A stretch of DNA of 64,000 nucleotides from an uncultured Alistipes sp. (GCA_944321175.1 CALUKI010000004.1:37536-101535), one strand, 5' to 3'. Positions 9,217 to 17,610 are shown, counted from the stretch's first letter. Translations and numbers: made by a program. The notes: generated by a model from the sequence alone, not told the origin.

Positions 9217-9600
9217 ATGACAACACAGGAAATGATCTTCAACTATCTGAAGGACGAGGGTTTCGTACCCAGTTATGACGAGGACCGTGATATCCGGTTC
9301 AAATACCAGATGCGGAACTTCATTGTCTCCAATTATGAGAATGACAAGCAGTTCTTGCAGATCATGATGCCGTATATTTTCGATGTGACGGCGGAGAACC
9401 GCCGTGCCGCACTCGAAGCGTGCAACAAGATCAACGCCGACAAGAAGATCGTGAAGGCGGTTGTGATGAACGATGCCGTATTCCTGTCAACAGAGATTCT
9501 GTTGGATTCGACTCCGGAACCGAAGGCTTTCGTGATGCGGATGCTCGACATGCTGCTTGGCTCGCAGCAAGCCTTCTACAGTATCCTGCGTGAGATGTGA
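9217..9600 (+). CDS. YbjN-like small protein, partner of the kinase-ATPase
   Basis: A 127-aa acidic alpha/beta protein with no signal peptide or membrane segment. The layout (N-terminal helix, a strand with RFKYQMRNFIV, a long helix ENRRAALEACNKIN, two strands, then a C-terminal helix RMLDMLLGSQQAF) resembles the YbjN / type III secretion chaperone-like fold, an inference from pattern only. It is 34 bases behind the kinase-AAA+ gene and probably co-transcribed, so it may be an adaptor, chaperone or substrate of it. No catalytic residues can be proposed. Confidence 0.6.
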   Translation: MTTQEMIFNYLKDEGFVPSYDEDRDIRFKYQMRNFIVSNYENDKQFLQIMMPYIFDVTAENRRAALEACNKINADKKIVKAVVMNDAVFLSTEILLDSTPEPKAFVMRMLDMLLGSQQAFYSILREM

Positions 9601-9621
9601 TTCTGCGTAAAGACGGATGTG

Positions 9622-9654
9622 GCGAGGGGTTTCTCCGAGGGAGAAGCCCCTCGC
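9622..9654 (+). terminator. Strong hairpin after the kinase operon
   Basis: GCGAGGGG pairs with CCCCTCGC and TTCTCC with GGAGAA around a short loop. The T-run is poor, so it may act as an mRNA 3' stabiliser as much as a terminator. Confidence 0.55.
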
Positions 9655-10023
9655 TGTGTCGTTTCATGAGGGAGTTCGGGCGGATGGAGACGCGGGTTGT
9701 ATCGGAATGAAACGGAGCCGTATGTCGGGGGAGGGCATGGCGGGGTGCCTGTGAAGAAGCCCTCTTCTGCCCGGATCTCCCGATCCGCTGTCCGGCTGTC
9801 GGATCTGTCCGGTTGCGCTTCCCGATGCCGGCGGCATCCGTCAGCCCGGCCGTTTTGGGATGGCAGGCGGCATAAAGAGCGAAAAATCGGATGGTGCGAC
9901 ATACTAAAACGATGGATGCTCCGTTTTATCTGTGAAATCTCACGATTCGGAACCGAATCGAGGGTTTGGCACAGGAATTGCGTAAGAATAGACAACTGCA
10001 TCGGAGCAATTACCTGATGTGGT
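9655..10023. other. Intergenic region without a recognisable gene
   Basis: No ORF with protein-like composition on either strand. This is the first part of a 1.25-kb gene-free stretch that also contains the two repeat-hairpin units described next. Confidence 0.4.
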
Positions 10024-10098
10024 GAGGTTTCTTCATTATTTAAGTTTGGGTTAGTAGTTTTGGAATAGGAGCAACTGTGAAGTTCCTCCTATTTTTTT
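10024..10098 (+). ncRNA. Repeat-hairpin unit, copy 1 (candidate short RNA or attenuator)
   Basis: A 41-base sequence (10024-10064) recurs at 10403 with one inserted base. It includes TAGTTTTG (10055-10062), a -7-like box. A hairpin follows at once: ATAGGAG pairs with CTCCTAT, then a C.C mismatch, then AACT with AGTT, closed by a GTGA (GNRA) loop, and then seven T. Copy 2 has the same mismatch and loop with different paired bases. On the minus strand the repeat ends with ATG AAG AAA CCT, opening an 8-codon ORF. Function unknown. Confidence 0.5.
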
Positions 10099-10402
10099 GT
10101 CGTCTCCTTCCTGCCCGTATGCCGTTGCCGTCGGGTCGCCCCTCTTCTTTGGCCATCGCCTGGTGTCTGGAGTGCTCTTTCCGCCGATTTTACTCCTGTT
10201 CCGATCCGTGTTTTGCCGGGCAGACCTCCCCGTGCTCTCTGTTTCGGCTTTTCCTGTTGCTTCCACTCCCTTCCGAGCCCCTTCGTTTTTTCTCCGATTC
10301 CGGAATCCCGTGCCTGTGAGGCCGGAACGGAGGCGGCCGGCTTTCAGGCAGGGACTCTGGCACGGGTTTTGTTCTTGTGTCAGGCGTAGTATTGAATGCT
10401 AC

Positions 10403-10502
10403 GAGGTTTCTTCATTTATTTAAGTTTGGGTTAGTAGTTTTGGAGAAGAGCAATTCTTCTCGGAGCGGCGGGCAATCGTGAGATTCCCTGCCGTCTTTTT
10501 TT
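10403..10502 (+). ncRNA. Repeat-hairpin unit, copy 2
   Basis: Second copy of the repeat (10403-10444) with TAGTTTTG. It is followed by a small GAGAAGA/TCTTCTC hairpin and then the main hairpin at 10467-10492: GGCGGG with CCTGCC (one G.T), the C.C mismatch, AATC with GATT, a GTGA loop, then CGTC and seven T. The 288 bases between the two copies hold no convincing gene. On the minus strand the repeat again opens a short ORF beginning ATG AAG AAA CCT. Confidence 0.5.
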
Positions 10503-10780
10503 GCGGTGTACTGTTTCGGGGTGACCGCTGTGCAGGGCTGTTGTTCCTCCGGTGCGGATGTCCGTGCCGGAGGGTGCGGCAGTGGCGGGCCCGGCAAGTG
10601 CCGGATTTTCCCCGCGGAAATATGCAGGGCGGGTGCATTTCCCGGAAATCCGTCGAATGAAATGTTTCGATCTCTGGCTTATTTTTCTTTTCGTGTGGTT
10701 ATATGGTCAAGGAAAGGGCAATTGTGCGTCGAAAGAAAAATAAAATACCGAAATATGGCGAGTGAAAATAAACGAAAAAG

Positions 10781-10811
10781 TTGTGGATATAAAATTAAAT
10801 CTGTAACTTTG
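10781..10811 (+). promoter_or_regulatory. Promoter for the second egsA
   Basis: TTG at 10781-10783, 20 bases, TAACTTTG at 10804-10811; about 42 bases upstream of ATG 10854. Same spacing as the promoter of the first copy. Confidence 0.75.
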
Positions 10812-10853
10812 TAATTCGGAAACGAAGATTTCGATTTATAAACACAATAAGAG

Positions 10854-12194
10854 ATGAACAAAGTTGAAAATGCCTTGCAGCGCACGACGGATACCAAAGC
10901 ATTGATAATCGGAAGCGATGCCTTGCAGCGTACGGCTGCGATGTTCAAGGAGCTGTTTCCGGGGAAACGCGCCGTCATCGTTGCCGACAAGATTACCTAC
11001 AAACTGGCCGGAGAGACCGTAAGAAAGTACTTCGAGGCTGCAGGCATCGATCAGGATGCTCCTCATGTGTACGGTTACGACGATTCGTTCGCCGAATGGA
11101 CCTACATCGAAGAGCTGGAGAATGTGCTCAGGCAGACCGATGCCATTCCCGTAGCTGTCGGTTCGGGCGTGATCAACGACCTCACGAAACTTACGTCGCA
11201 TCGTTGCGGACGCCGTTACATGTGCGTGGGTACGGCCGCTTCGATGGATGGCTATACGGCTTACGGCGCCTCGATCACCTATCAGGGCAACAAACAGACG
11301 TTCGACTGTCCGGCTCCGTACGGCATGACCTTCGATCCGCAGATTGCCGCCAAGGCTCCGACGGCCATGTCGGCATCGGGTTACGCCGATCTGATTGCCA
11401 AGATTCCGGCCGGTGCCGATTGGATGATTGCCGATGCTGTGGGTGCCGAGGCGATCGATGCTTTTGCATTTGATGTGGTGCAGGACGGCCTGCAGGAGGC
11501 GCTGTGCGATCCCGAAGGGGTCTATAACGGCGATGTAGGGAAGGTTGAACAATTGGCCGAGGGGCTGCTGTTGAGCGGTTTTGCGATGCAGGCCGCCAAG
11601 TCGAGCCGCCCGGCTTCGGGTATGGAACACCAGTTCAGCCACTTCTGGGATATGGAAAATCTGGAGTTCGAAGGCAAACATGTGTCGCACGGCTTCAAGG
11701 TGGGAATCGGAACGCTGGCTTCGACGGCATCGCTCGAATTGCTGCTCGCGGCACCGATCGAAACGCTCGATATCGATGCTTGTGTCGCAAAGTGGAAATC
11801 ATGGCCGGATACCGAGCAGGAGATCCTGCGTATTTTCGCTGGAAAACCGGGGTTCATCGAGCGGGCCATGACCGAGACCAGGAACAAATATGTTGACAAA
11901 GAGGGGCTGCGCCGTCAGCTTGAGGCTTTCAAGGCGGCATGGCCCGAACTGAAGGAGCGTGTCCGCAAGCAGATTATTCCGTTCGAAGAGGTGCGGCGGC
12001 GTCTGAAACTTGTCGGCGCCCCCTATGAACCGGAGCAGCTGGGAATCTCCCGTGCACGCTTCCGCGATACGTTTGCCAAGATTCCCTATATGCGGAGCAG
12101 ATTCTCGAATATCGATATCGTTTATCGCTTCGGCCTGATGGACGAGTGGCTTGAACGGCTTTTCGGGAAAGGCGGTATCTGGGAGGTACGGTAA
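10854..12194 (+). CDS. sn-glycerol-1-phosphate dehydrogenase (EgsA/AraM family), second copy
   Basis: A 446-aa paralog of the enzyme at 2547-3890, sharing VGSGVINDLTKL, GTAASMDGYTAYGAS, MEHQFSHFWDME and VSHGFKVGIGTL, i.e. the cofactor loop and metal histidines. It has its own promoter and terminator, and no transporter or GDPD beside it, unlike the first copy. The two copies differ along their whole length, so this is an old duplication or separate acquisition rather than a recent repeat. It may serve a different pool (for example glycerol-1-phosphate lipid or polymer synthesis), but nothing nearby shows this. Confidence 0.88.
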   Translation: MNKVENALQRTTDTKALIIGSDALQRTAAMFKELFPGKRAVIVADKITYKLAGETVRKYFEAAGIDQDAPHVYGYDDSFAEWTYIEELENVLRQTDAIPVAVGSGVINDLTKLTSHRCGRRYMCVGTAASMDGYTAYGASITYQGNKQTFDCPAPYGMTFDPQIAAKAPTAMSASGYADLIAKIPAGADWMIADAVGAEAIDAFAFDVVQDGLQEALCDPEGVYNGDVGKVEQLAEGLLLSGFAMQAAKSSRPASGMEHQFSHFWDMENLEFEGKHVSHGFKVGIGTLASTASLELLLAAPIETLDIDACVAKWKSWPDTEQEILRIFAGKPGFIERAMTETRNKYVDKEGLRRQLEAFKAAWPELKERVRKQIIPFEEVRRRLKLVGAPYEPEQLGISRARFRDTFAKIPYMRSRFSNIDIVYRFGLMDEWLERLFGKGGIWEVR

Positions 12195-12440
12195 TCGGTT
12201 CGAACGATTCTCTGCCGGCATCCATGTGCCGGGACCCCTGGACGCGGCTGACCGGAAACGACGGCATGGAAGCAGTGGAGTGGAATGACGGAGCAACAAG
12301 CGACGGCATGGAAGCTCCGGAGCGGAAAGGACGAAGCGGACGTGACGGCGCGGAAGCAGGGGGGACGAAGGCGGAGTCGACGATAGATTCATAGCGATAT
12401 GAATTTTCTGTAATAGTTTTGTTTGGATTAATTGATGGGA
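12195..12440. other. Intergenic region with a degenerate repeated purine-rich motif
   Basis: The motif CGACGGCATGGAAGC occurs twice (near 12259 and 12303), with a looser third version near 12340, in a G/A-rich stretch. No ORF of protein-like character. It may be decayed coding sequence or a 3' leader. Confidence 0.35.
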
Positions 12441-12470
12441 GTCGGGCGCAGGGCTGCGCCCGGCTTTTTT
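12441..12470 (+). terminator. Rho-independent terminator after the second egsA
   Basis: A 10-bp stem (12441-12450 with 12455-12464), tetraloop GGGC, then six T. It separates egsA copy 2 from the Crp-like gene. Confidence 0.75.
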
Positions 12471-12507
12471 CTGCGGCGGAAGCGGCGTGCAGCTGTCGAA
12501 AAAGAGC

Positions 12508-12515
12508 TATCTTTG
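12508..12515 (+). promoter_or_regulatory. -7 box for the Crp-like gene
   Basis: TATCTTTG, 38 bases before ATG 12554. No clear -33 TTG at the right distance. Confidence 0.45.
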
Positions 12516-12553
12516 TTGCGGACCGGCTGCGGACCGGCCGCCAATGTGCACAA

Positions 12554-13117
12554 ATGGATTTCAACCGATACATATCTGCAACGGAATTCCAACCCTTGGC
12601 GGACGTGCTGCGCAAGGAGGGACGGCCGGTGGCGGCAGCGAAAGGTTCCCGCATCGTTTCGCAACAGCATCGCACGCATCTTTGCGGGATTGTCGAGGAA
12701 GGCGCTTTCCGCTATCTTCATCTTGCCGATGATGGCCGCGAGCATATCGTCGGTTATGCTTTCGAGGGGGAGTTCGTCGGTGATTATGTTTCGATGCGGA
12801 TCGACTGCCCTGCGACGGTGACGATCGAAGCGATGTGCGATAGCCGGATCGTCATGCTGCCGCTCGAATCGCTTGAGGCATTCTACCGGTCGGATGCCGA
12901 ACATGAACGTCTCGGACGGCATTTGGCGGAACATCTTACGGCTGAACTGTATGAACGTCTTCTCGAACGTTATTCACTCTCCGCCCAGGCCCGTTATGAA
13001 AAATTGATTTCCCGTTGTCCCCGCCTGTTCGAGGTGGCGTCTCTCAAGGAGATCGCTTCCTATTTGGGCGTTCGGCCCGAAACGTTGAGCCGGATCCGTC
13101 GGCGGAGCGTACATTGA
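12554..13117 (+). CDS. Crp/Fnr-family transcription regulator
   Basis: A 187-aa protein with an N-terminal cyclic-nucleotide-binding-type beta barrel (about 1-115, including GIVEEGAFRYLHL and GYAFEGEFVGDYVS), a linker helix, and a C-terminal winged helix whose recognition part is LKEIASYLGVRPETLSRIRRR. No Cys cluster for an Fe-S centre, so not a true Fnr. Bacteroidetes have many such divergent Crp proteins with unknown ligands. The start at 12554 fits the -7 box just upstream; the frame is open further 5' but without the domain. It precedes an SDR gene with its own promoter, a possible target. Confidence 0.8.
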   Translation: MDFNRYISATEFQPLADVLRKEGRPVAAAKGSRIVSQQHRTHLCGIVEEGAFRYLHLADDGREHIVGYAFEGEFVGDYVSMRIDCPATVTIEAMCDSRIVMLPLESLEAFYRSDAEHERLGRHLAEHLTAELYERLLERYSLSAQARYEKLISRCPRLFEVASLKEIASYLGVRPETLSRIRRRSVH

Positions 13118-13157
13118 TTTCTTGATCCGAATCAATCTCCTTTTTCAATCCGGGTCG

Positions 13158-13165
13158 TATCTTTG
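13158..13165 (+). promoter_or_regulatory. -7 box directly upstream of the SDR start codon
   Basis: TATCTTTG ends five bases before ATG 13171, so transcription would start at or within a few bases of the start codon and the mRNA would be almost leaderless. Confidence 0.5.
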
Positions 13166-13170
13166 CCCGC

Positions 13171-13887
13171 ATGAAGCGTGCACTTGTTATCGGGGCGAGT
13201 TCGGGTATGGGACGCGAATTCGCGCAGCGGCTTGCCGATGCAGGCTGGAGGGTCGGGGTGGTCGGCCGTCGGGAAACGTTATTGCTTGAGGTTGTACGTC
13301 GCGATCCCGACCGCCTCTTTTATTGTCGGGCGGATATTTCCCGACCGAAGGATGCCGTTGCCGGATTGGAGCGGTTGGTTGACCGGATCGGAGGAATGGA
13401 TCTCTGCATTCTCGCGGCCGGAACGGGCGACCTGAACCCGACACTTGATTTTGCGGGGGAGGAACCGGCCATTCTTACCAATGTGTGGGGCTGGACGGCT
13501 GTGGCGGATTGGGCCTGCGGCTATTTCGAAGATCGGGGATCCGGACATTTGGCTGTTATTACGTCGGTCGGGGGCCTGCGCGGAAGCGGTGCCGCTCCGG
13601 CATACAATGCTTCAAAGGCCTACCAGATCAATTACGTCGAAGGGTTGCGGCAGAGAATTGCGAAATCGCACTCCCGAATTGCCGTTACGGAGATCCGGCC
13701 GGGACTCGTCGCCACCGAGATGGCAAAGGGTGACGGCCTGTTCTGGGTAATGCCGGTCGAAAAGGCCGTCCGTCAGGCGCTTCACGGCTTGTACAGGCGT
13801 CGGAAACTGGTGGTGGTGACACGTCGCTGGCGGATCATCGCGTGGCTGCTCCGGCATTTGCCCGACCGGTTGTATCTTGGGCTGTAG
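13171..13887 (+). CDS. Short-chain dehydrogenase/reductase
   Basis: Cytoplasmic 238-aa SDR with the NAD(P) loop GASSGMGREFA at residues 8-18, the structural LAAGTGD motif, the catalytic Ser in ITSVGGLRGS and YNASK supplying Tyr and Lys. The C-terminus is basic and hydrophobic (RRWRIIAWLLRHLP), often a membrane-associating tail in this subgroup. Substrate not predictable. The gene follows the Crp-like regulator by 53 bases but has its own promoter box. Confidence 0.85.
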   Translation: MKRALVIGASSGMGREFAQRLADAGWRVGVVGRRETLLLEVVRRDPDRLFYCRADISRPKDAVAGLERLVDRIGGMDLCILAAGTGDLNPTLDFAGEEPAILTNVWGWTAVADWACGYFEDRGSGHLAVITSVGGLRGSGAAPAYNASKAYQINYVEGLRQRIAKSHSRIAVTEIRPGLVATEMAKGDGLFWVMPVEKAVRQALHGLYRRRKLVVVTRRWRIIAWLLRHLPDRLYLGL

Positions 13888-14052
13888 ATCGGATCGGGGC
13901 GGTGGGCTGCGGTTGCTCCCTGCCATCGAAATCTGCGTGTGTGCGGGGCGAGTCCGTTATTTTGTCGCAGACCGCCCGATGCAACCGGAGCGATGCCGTT
14001 TGACGGAATCCCTCTGACGCCCCGACCGGACGGATGGCATCGTATTACAAAA

Positions 14053-14083
14053 AAACATCCCGCTTCTCTGCGGGATGTTTTTT
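14053..14083. terminator. Bidirectional terminator between the SDR gene and fabH
   Basis: AAACATCCCGC pairs with GCGGGATGTTT around TTCTCT, with T-runs on both strands. It serves the convergent SDR gene (+) and fabH operon (-). Confidence 0.85.
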
Positions 14084-14102
14084 GTCGGGCATGTGCGCCG
14101 GA

Positions 14103-15110
14103 TTACTCCTTTGCGGCACCGTCGTAGGCCCATTTCACATAGATCGAGCCCCATGTATAACCGCCGCCGAAAGCTGCCAGAATCAACCGGTCGCCCCTCT
14201 TCAACTCTTTCTCGTAGTCGTAGAGACACAAGGGTATCGTTGCCGCGGTGGTATTTCCGTAACGGTCGATATTGATCATGCACTTGTTGCGCGTCAGACC
14301 CATCCGGTTGGCCGTAGCGTCTATGATGCGGAGATTGGCCTGATGCGGAACCAGATAGCGGATGTCGTCGGAGGTGAGATTGTGACGTTCCATCATTTCG
14401 ACCGATACATCGGCCATGTTCGATACGGCGGCCTTGAATACGGCCTGACCGTCCTGTGTGATGGTATGCCAGTTGTTGCGTACCGTCTCTTCCGATGCGG
14501 GATAGCGCGAACCTCCTGCCTTCATGTAGAGGTGCACGGCCCCTGCTCCGTCCGAGCGGAGAATATGGTCGATGACACCGTATCCTTCGTCATCGGGTTC
14601 AAGCAGTACCGCAGCGGCTCCGTCCCCGAAGATCGGGCAGGTCTTGCGGTCGGTATAATCTACTATCGACGACATCTTGTCGGCACCGACGACGATGACT
14701 TTCTTGCAGGTTCCTGTCTCGATGAATTTCGATGCGGTGGTCAATGCAAAGAGAAACCCGCTGCATGCCGCAGACACGTCGTAGGCAAAAGCCTTCTTGC
14801 ATCCGGCCTCTGCCGCGATGAGGTTTCCCGTCGAGGGGAAGAACATATCGGGGGTAACCGTAGCGCAGATGATCAGATCGATATCGTTCGGATCGAGCTT
14901 AGTCTTTTCGAGCAGGTTTTTGACGGCCTTGGCCCCCATGTAGGAGGTGCCGAGTGCTTCGCCTTTCAGGATGTGGCGGGTCTTGATGCCGATACGCGTC
15001 ATGATCCACTCGTCGGAGGTATCCACCATGCGACTCAGTTCGTCGTTGGTAAGGATGTAATCCGGCAGGTATGCCCCGACACCCTTGATTGCGGCTCTGA
15101 TTTTTCCCAT
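14103..15110 (-). CDS. fabH: 3-oxoacyl-ACP synthase III
   Basis: Condenses acetyl-CoA or branched acyl-CoA with malonyl-ACP to start fatty acid synthesis. At 335 aa it is typical length. The catalytic triad is visible: Cys in VSAACSGFLFAL, His in LVPHQANLRI and Asn in DRYGNTTAATIP, with the C-terminal glycine loop AFGGGYTWGS. It is the last gene of a minus-strand cluster yceD-rpmF-plsX-fabH, the widely conserved order that links phospholipid and fatty acid synthesis to ribosomal protein L32. It starts 23 bases after plsX. Confidence 0.95.
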   Translation of the reverse strand: MGKIRAAIKGVGAYLPDYILTNDELSRMVDTSDEWIMTRIGIKTRHILKGEALGTSYMGAKAVKNLLEKTKLDPNDIDLIICATVTPDMFFPSTGNLIAAEAGCKKAFAYDVSAACSGFLFALTTASKFIETGTCKKVIVVGADKMSSIVDYTDRKTCPIFGDGAAAVLLEPDDEGYGVIDHILRSDGAGAVHLYMKAGGSRYPASEETVRNNWHTITQDGQAVFKAAVSNMADVSVEMMERHNLTSDDIRYLVPHQANLRIIDATANRMGLTRNKCMINIDRYGNTTAATIPLCLYDYEKELKRGDRLILAAFGGGYTWGSIYVKWAYDGAAKE

Positions 15111-15133
15111 CTATTGAATAAATTCGTGTAAAG

Positions 15134-16084
15134 TTAATCTTTGAATGCGAGTCGGAGTTTCTCCGTGAGGTTCGCTTTTGCGGTATGTTCCGTCGAGAGG
15201 ATCATGCTCCTGATGGCCTGCGGGGTCGAGCAGCCGTGTCCGATGATTACGGGGGCGCCGACTCCCAATACCGGAGTGCCGCCGATGTGCTCGTAGTTCA
15301 TCGCTTCCCAGAACTTGTGCTGTGCGCCGCCCAAAGCCTTGTTGATGCGGTAGAGGCCTTCGGCCATTTTCAACACGACATTGCCGGTAAAACCGTCGCA
15401 TACGATCACGTCGGCGACCTTTCCTGAGAAGATGTGCGAACCTTCGATGTTTCCCACAAAGTTGAAGCGTCCCGACGCTTTCATCATCTCGTGGGCCGCT
15501 TTCGTCTGGGCATTTCCCTTGGTCTCCTCTTCGCCGATGTTGAGTATTGCCACGCGGGGGTTCTCGATGCCCAGTACGCTCTCGGCGTAGATCGAACCGA
15601 TCAGGCCGTATTGGCACAGAACTTCGGGTTTGCAATCGACATTGAGCCCCACATCCAGCAGCAGCGCGAAACGTCCGGAGACTGTCGGCACAAGGGAGGA
15701 GATGGTCGGACGGATGATTCCGTCGATCGGCTTGATGGCATACATCGAGCCGACCATCATCGCACCGGTGCTGCCGGCCGAGGCAAAGCCCTGGATAAGC
15801 CCTTTGGCGAGGTATGCGAATCCGACGGTAATGCTCGCATCGCTCTTCTGCTGGAACGCTTTGGCGGGGTGATCGCCCATTTCGATCACTTCGGTCGTAG
15901 CGACGATGTCGAAACGGTCGGCGGGGCAGTTTTCGGCAGCGAGGATCGTTTCGATTTTCGTTTTATCGCCGAAAAGGACGATTTTGCTTTCGGGACCGAT
16001 CTCGGTTGAAGCCATGATTGCTCCTTTGACAGCTGCCTCCGGAGCGAAATCGCCGCCCATTGCGTCTAACCCAATCTTCAACAT
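15134..16084 (-). CDS. plsX: Phosphate acyltransferase PlsX
   Basis: Makes acyl-phosphate from acyl-ACP for glycerolipid synthesis. The 316-aa protein begins IGLDAMGGDFAPEAAVKGA, the family signature, and contains GDHPAKAFQQKSDAS and VCDGFTGNVVLKMAEG. It lies in the conserved plsX-fabH pair, downstream of rpmF. No anomalies seen. Confidence 0.95.
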   Translation of the reverse strand: MLKIGLDAMGGDFAPEAAVKGAIMASTEIGPESKIVLFGDKTKIETILAAENCPADRFDIVATTEVIEMGDHPAKAFQQKSDASITVGFAYLAKGLIQGFASAGSTGAMMVGSMYAIKPIDGIIRPTISSLVPTVSGRFALLLDVGLNVDCKPEVLCQYGLIGSIYAESVLGIENPRVAILNIGEEETKGNAQTKAAHEMMKASGRFNFVGNIEGSHIFSGKVADVIVCDGFTGNVVLKMAEGLYRINKALGGAQHKFWEAMNYEHIGGTPVLGVGAPVIIGHGCSTPQAIRSMILSTEHTAKANLTEKLRLAFKD

Positions 16085-16170
16085 AACAACGTTTTTTTGA
16101 TTATTGATGCGGTTGCATACAGAACGTGTGCGGCGCTGCAGTACGCGCTACGCGCCCGGTGGATCCGATG

Positions 16171-16356
16171 TTATTCGGCAGCCTTCTTCTCGATGGCCAA
16201 CTTGCCGCGATAGAACCCGCATTCGGGGCATACGCGGTGGTAGAGTACCGATGCTCCGCAGTTCGAACAGGTTACGATGGTCGGCACGACGGCCTTGTAA
16301 TGGGTTCTTCTTTTATCGCGTCGGGTGGACGAGACTTTGTGTTTAGGATGTGCCAT
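16171..16356 (-). CDS. rpmF: 50S ribosomal protein L32
   Basis: A 61-aa basic protein beginning AHPKHKVSSTRRDKRR, with a zinc ribbon CSNC...CPEC. Between yceD and plsX, as in most bacteria. Confidence 0.95.
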   Translation of the reverse strand: MAHPKHKVSSTRRDKRRTHYKAVVPTIVTCSNCGASVLYHRVCPECGFYRGKLAIEKKAAE

Positions 16357-16398
16357 TGTTACAAATTATTTAAGTTCAACATCTATATTTGCTGTATT

Positions 16399-16989
16399 TC
16401 AATCTTTTCCGGCATCTTCCTCCGATTCGTCGCCGAGCTGTTCGCGCAATGACGAAAGCCGGGCCAGCGATTCGTTGTCGAGAGGCTGCATGGCCGGGGC
16501 ATGCAATTCGGCTCTCTGTTCGATGGCGTCGAACTCCTCTTCGGAGACGATGCGGAAGCGCTGCAGCATGTCGGGATCGCAGCCTCCCTCCGGATGTACG
16601 CGCTGATAAGGCAGCGCCAGCACGATACTTTCATAAATGTATTGCGCCAGCGATACCTCCGTTTCGCAGGGGGCAAGCCACAGCACCTCTCCGTCGTAAT
16701 CGTGTGCTTCGTCCGAAAAGCGGACCAGCAATCTCCCGTCGAATTCGATCGGCTGCCGGTACAACTCCAGACAGCGGTCGCAGGCAACGGTAACCGTACC
16801 TCGAATGGCAACCTGCAACGATAGTTGGTTGTCGGTCCGTTCGGCCGTAACGGAAACGTTCAGGTCGCCGTCTTTGATCTCGGTCGATTCGAAAGTCTCG
16901 AATAAAGAACCATCTACTTTGTAGTCAAAGTGATAAGTCCCGTTTTTCAATCCTTTCCAACGGATCGCGTATTGTGCCGTTGCGTCCAT
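16399..16989 (-). CDS. YceD/DUF177 family protein
   Basis: A 196-aa acidic protein of the DUF177 family, linked to 23S rRNA or ribosome biogenesis in other organisms. CDRCLELYRQPI provides the typical CxxC and DYDGEVLWL the conserved acidic strand; SLAQYIYESIVLALPYQRVHPE follows. The C-terminus is Glu/Asp-rich. The frame extends upstream, but a promoter at 17010-17039 fixes the start at ATG 16989. First gene of the rpmF-plsX-fabH operon. Confidence 0.9.
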   Translation of the reverse strand: MDATAQYAIRWKGLKNGTYHFDYKVDGSLFETFESTEIKDGDLNVSVTAERTDNQLSLQVAIRGTVTVACDRCLELYRQPIEFDGRLLVRFSDEAHDYDGEVLWLAPCETEVSLAQYIYESIVLALPYQRVHPEGGCDPDMLQRFRIVSEEEFDAIEQRAELHAPAMQPLDNESLARLSSLREQLGDESEEDAGKD

Positions 16990-17009
16990 CGATGTAACTG
17001 TTAATCGCG

Positions 17010-17039
17010 CAAAGTTACAATATTTCCGACAATTCGCAA
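17010..17039 (-). promoter_or_regulatory. Promoter of the yceD-rpmF-plsX-fabH operon
   Basis: Minus-strand TAACTTTG (17010-17017) with TTG at 17037-17039, 19 bases away; 21 bases before ATG 16989. Confidence 0.7.
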
Positions 17040-17122
17040 AGATTTTCGTCTTTTTGTATTTCAGATCGACGGGGAAGATCGGGTGCAGGGGTGTCGGAGG
17101 TGCGATCTGCCGGAATATTTTG

Positions 17123-17130
17123 TATTTTTG
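17123..17130 (+). promoter_or_regulatory. -7 box of the gene at 17142
   Basis: TATTTTTG ends 11 bases before ATG 17142. It lies back to back with the yceD promoter on the other strand. Confidence 0.5.
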
Positions 17131-17141
17131 CACAAAACAGC

Positions 17142-17585
17142 ATGAAGATGAGTGAAAACAAAGGCTTTGCCGTCGAGGTGACGAGCCGTTATGATGCGTG
17201 GTGGCGGTACAATGTGGCGATTGTATGCGGATGTTTCGATGCGGCCGGCAATCGGGTGGAGTTCGTGTCGGCGGAGGACCGGATTGCCGCTGTGGGCGAT
17301 GGGTTGTCCGCACCGCCGGAAGGGTGGCGCGGTGCCGACCGTCGGCAGGTAACGCTGCGCAGCGGCGTGTGCGACCATATCGTCATGTATGTATATGTAA
17401 TTCCCCACACGCTGCCTGCGACCCGTGAGGTCGATGAGGCGCGGCCGTTTGACCTGCGATTGAAAATTGCCTATGGCGGCAAGGTCGTGCGCGACACGCA
17501 TTACCGGATCAACGCATGGTCGGGGACTTCGCTGGAGATCAAACTCCGCAACGACGGAACGCCCCTTACGGAGGGGGCAGGATGA
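17142..17585 (+). CDS. Hypothetical beta-rich protein
   Basis: A 147-aa protein without signal peptide, membrane segments or known motif. Alternating hydrophobic strands (NVAIVCGCFD, DHIVMYVYVIP, DLRLKIAYGG, SLEIKLRND) suggest an all-beta fold. Start chosen at ATG 17142 because the -7 box lies just upstream (17148 is an alternative). Divergent from yceD and closed by a terminator at 17611, so monocistronic. I do not recognise the family. Confidence 0.6.
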   Translation: MKMSENKGFAVEVTSRYDAWWRYNVAIVCGCFDAAGNRVEFVSAEDRIAAVGDGLSAPPEGWRGADRRQVTLRSGVCDHIVMYVYVIPHTLPATREVDEARPFDLRLKIAYGGKVVRDTHYRINAWSGTSLEIKLRNDGTPLTEGAG

Positions 17586-17610
17586 TCCGCCGCGCAATGC
17601 GATGGAAAGA

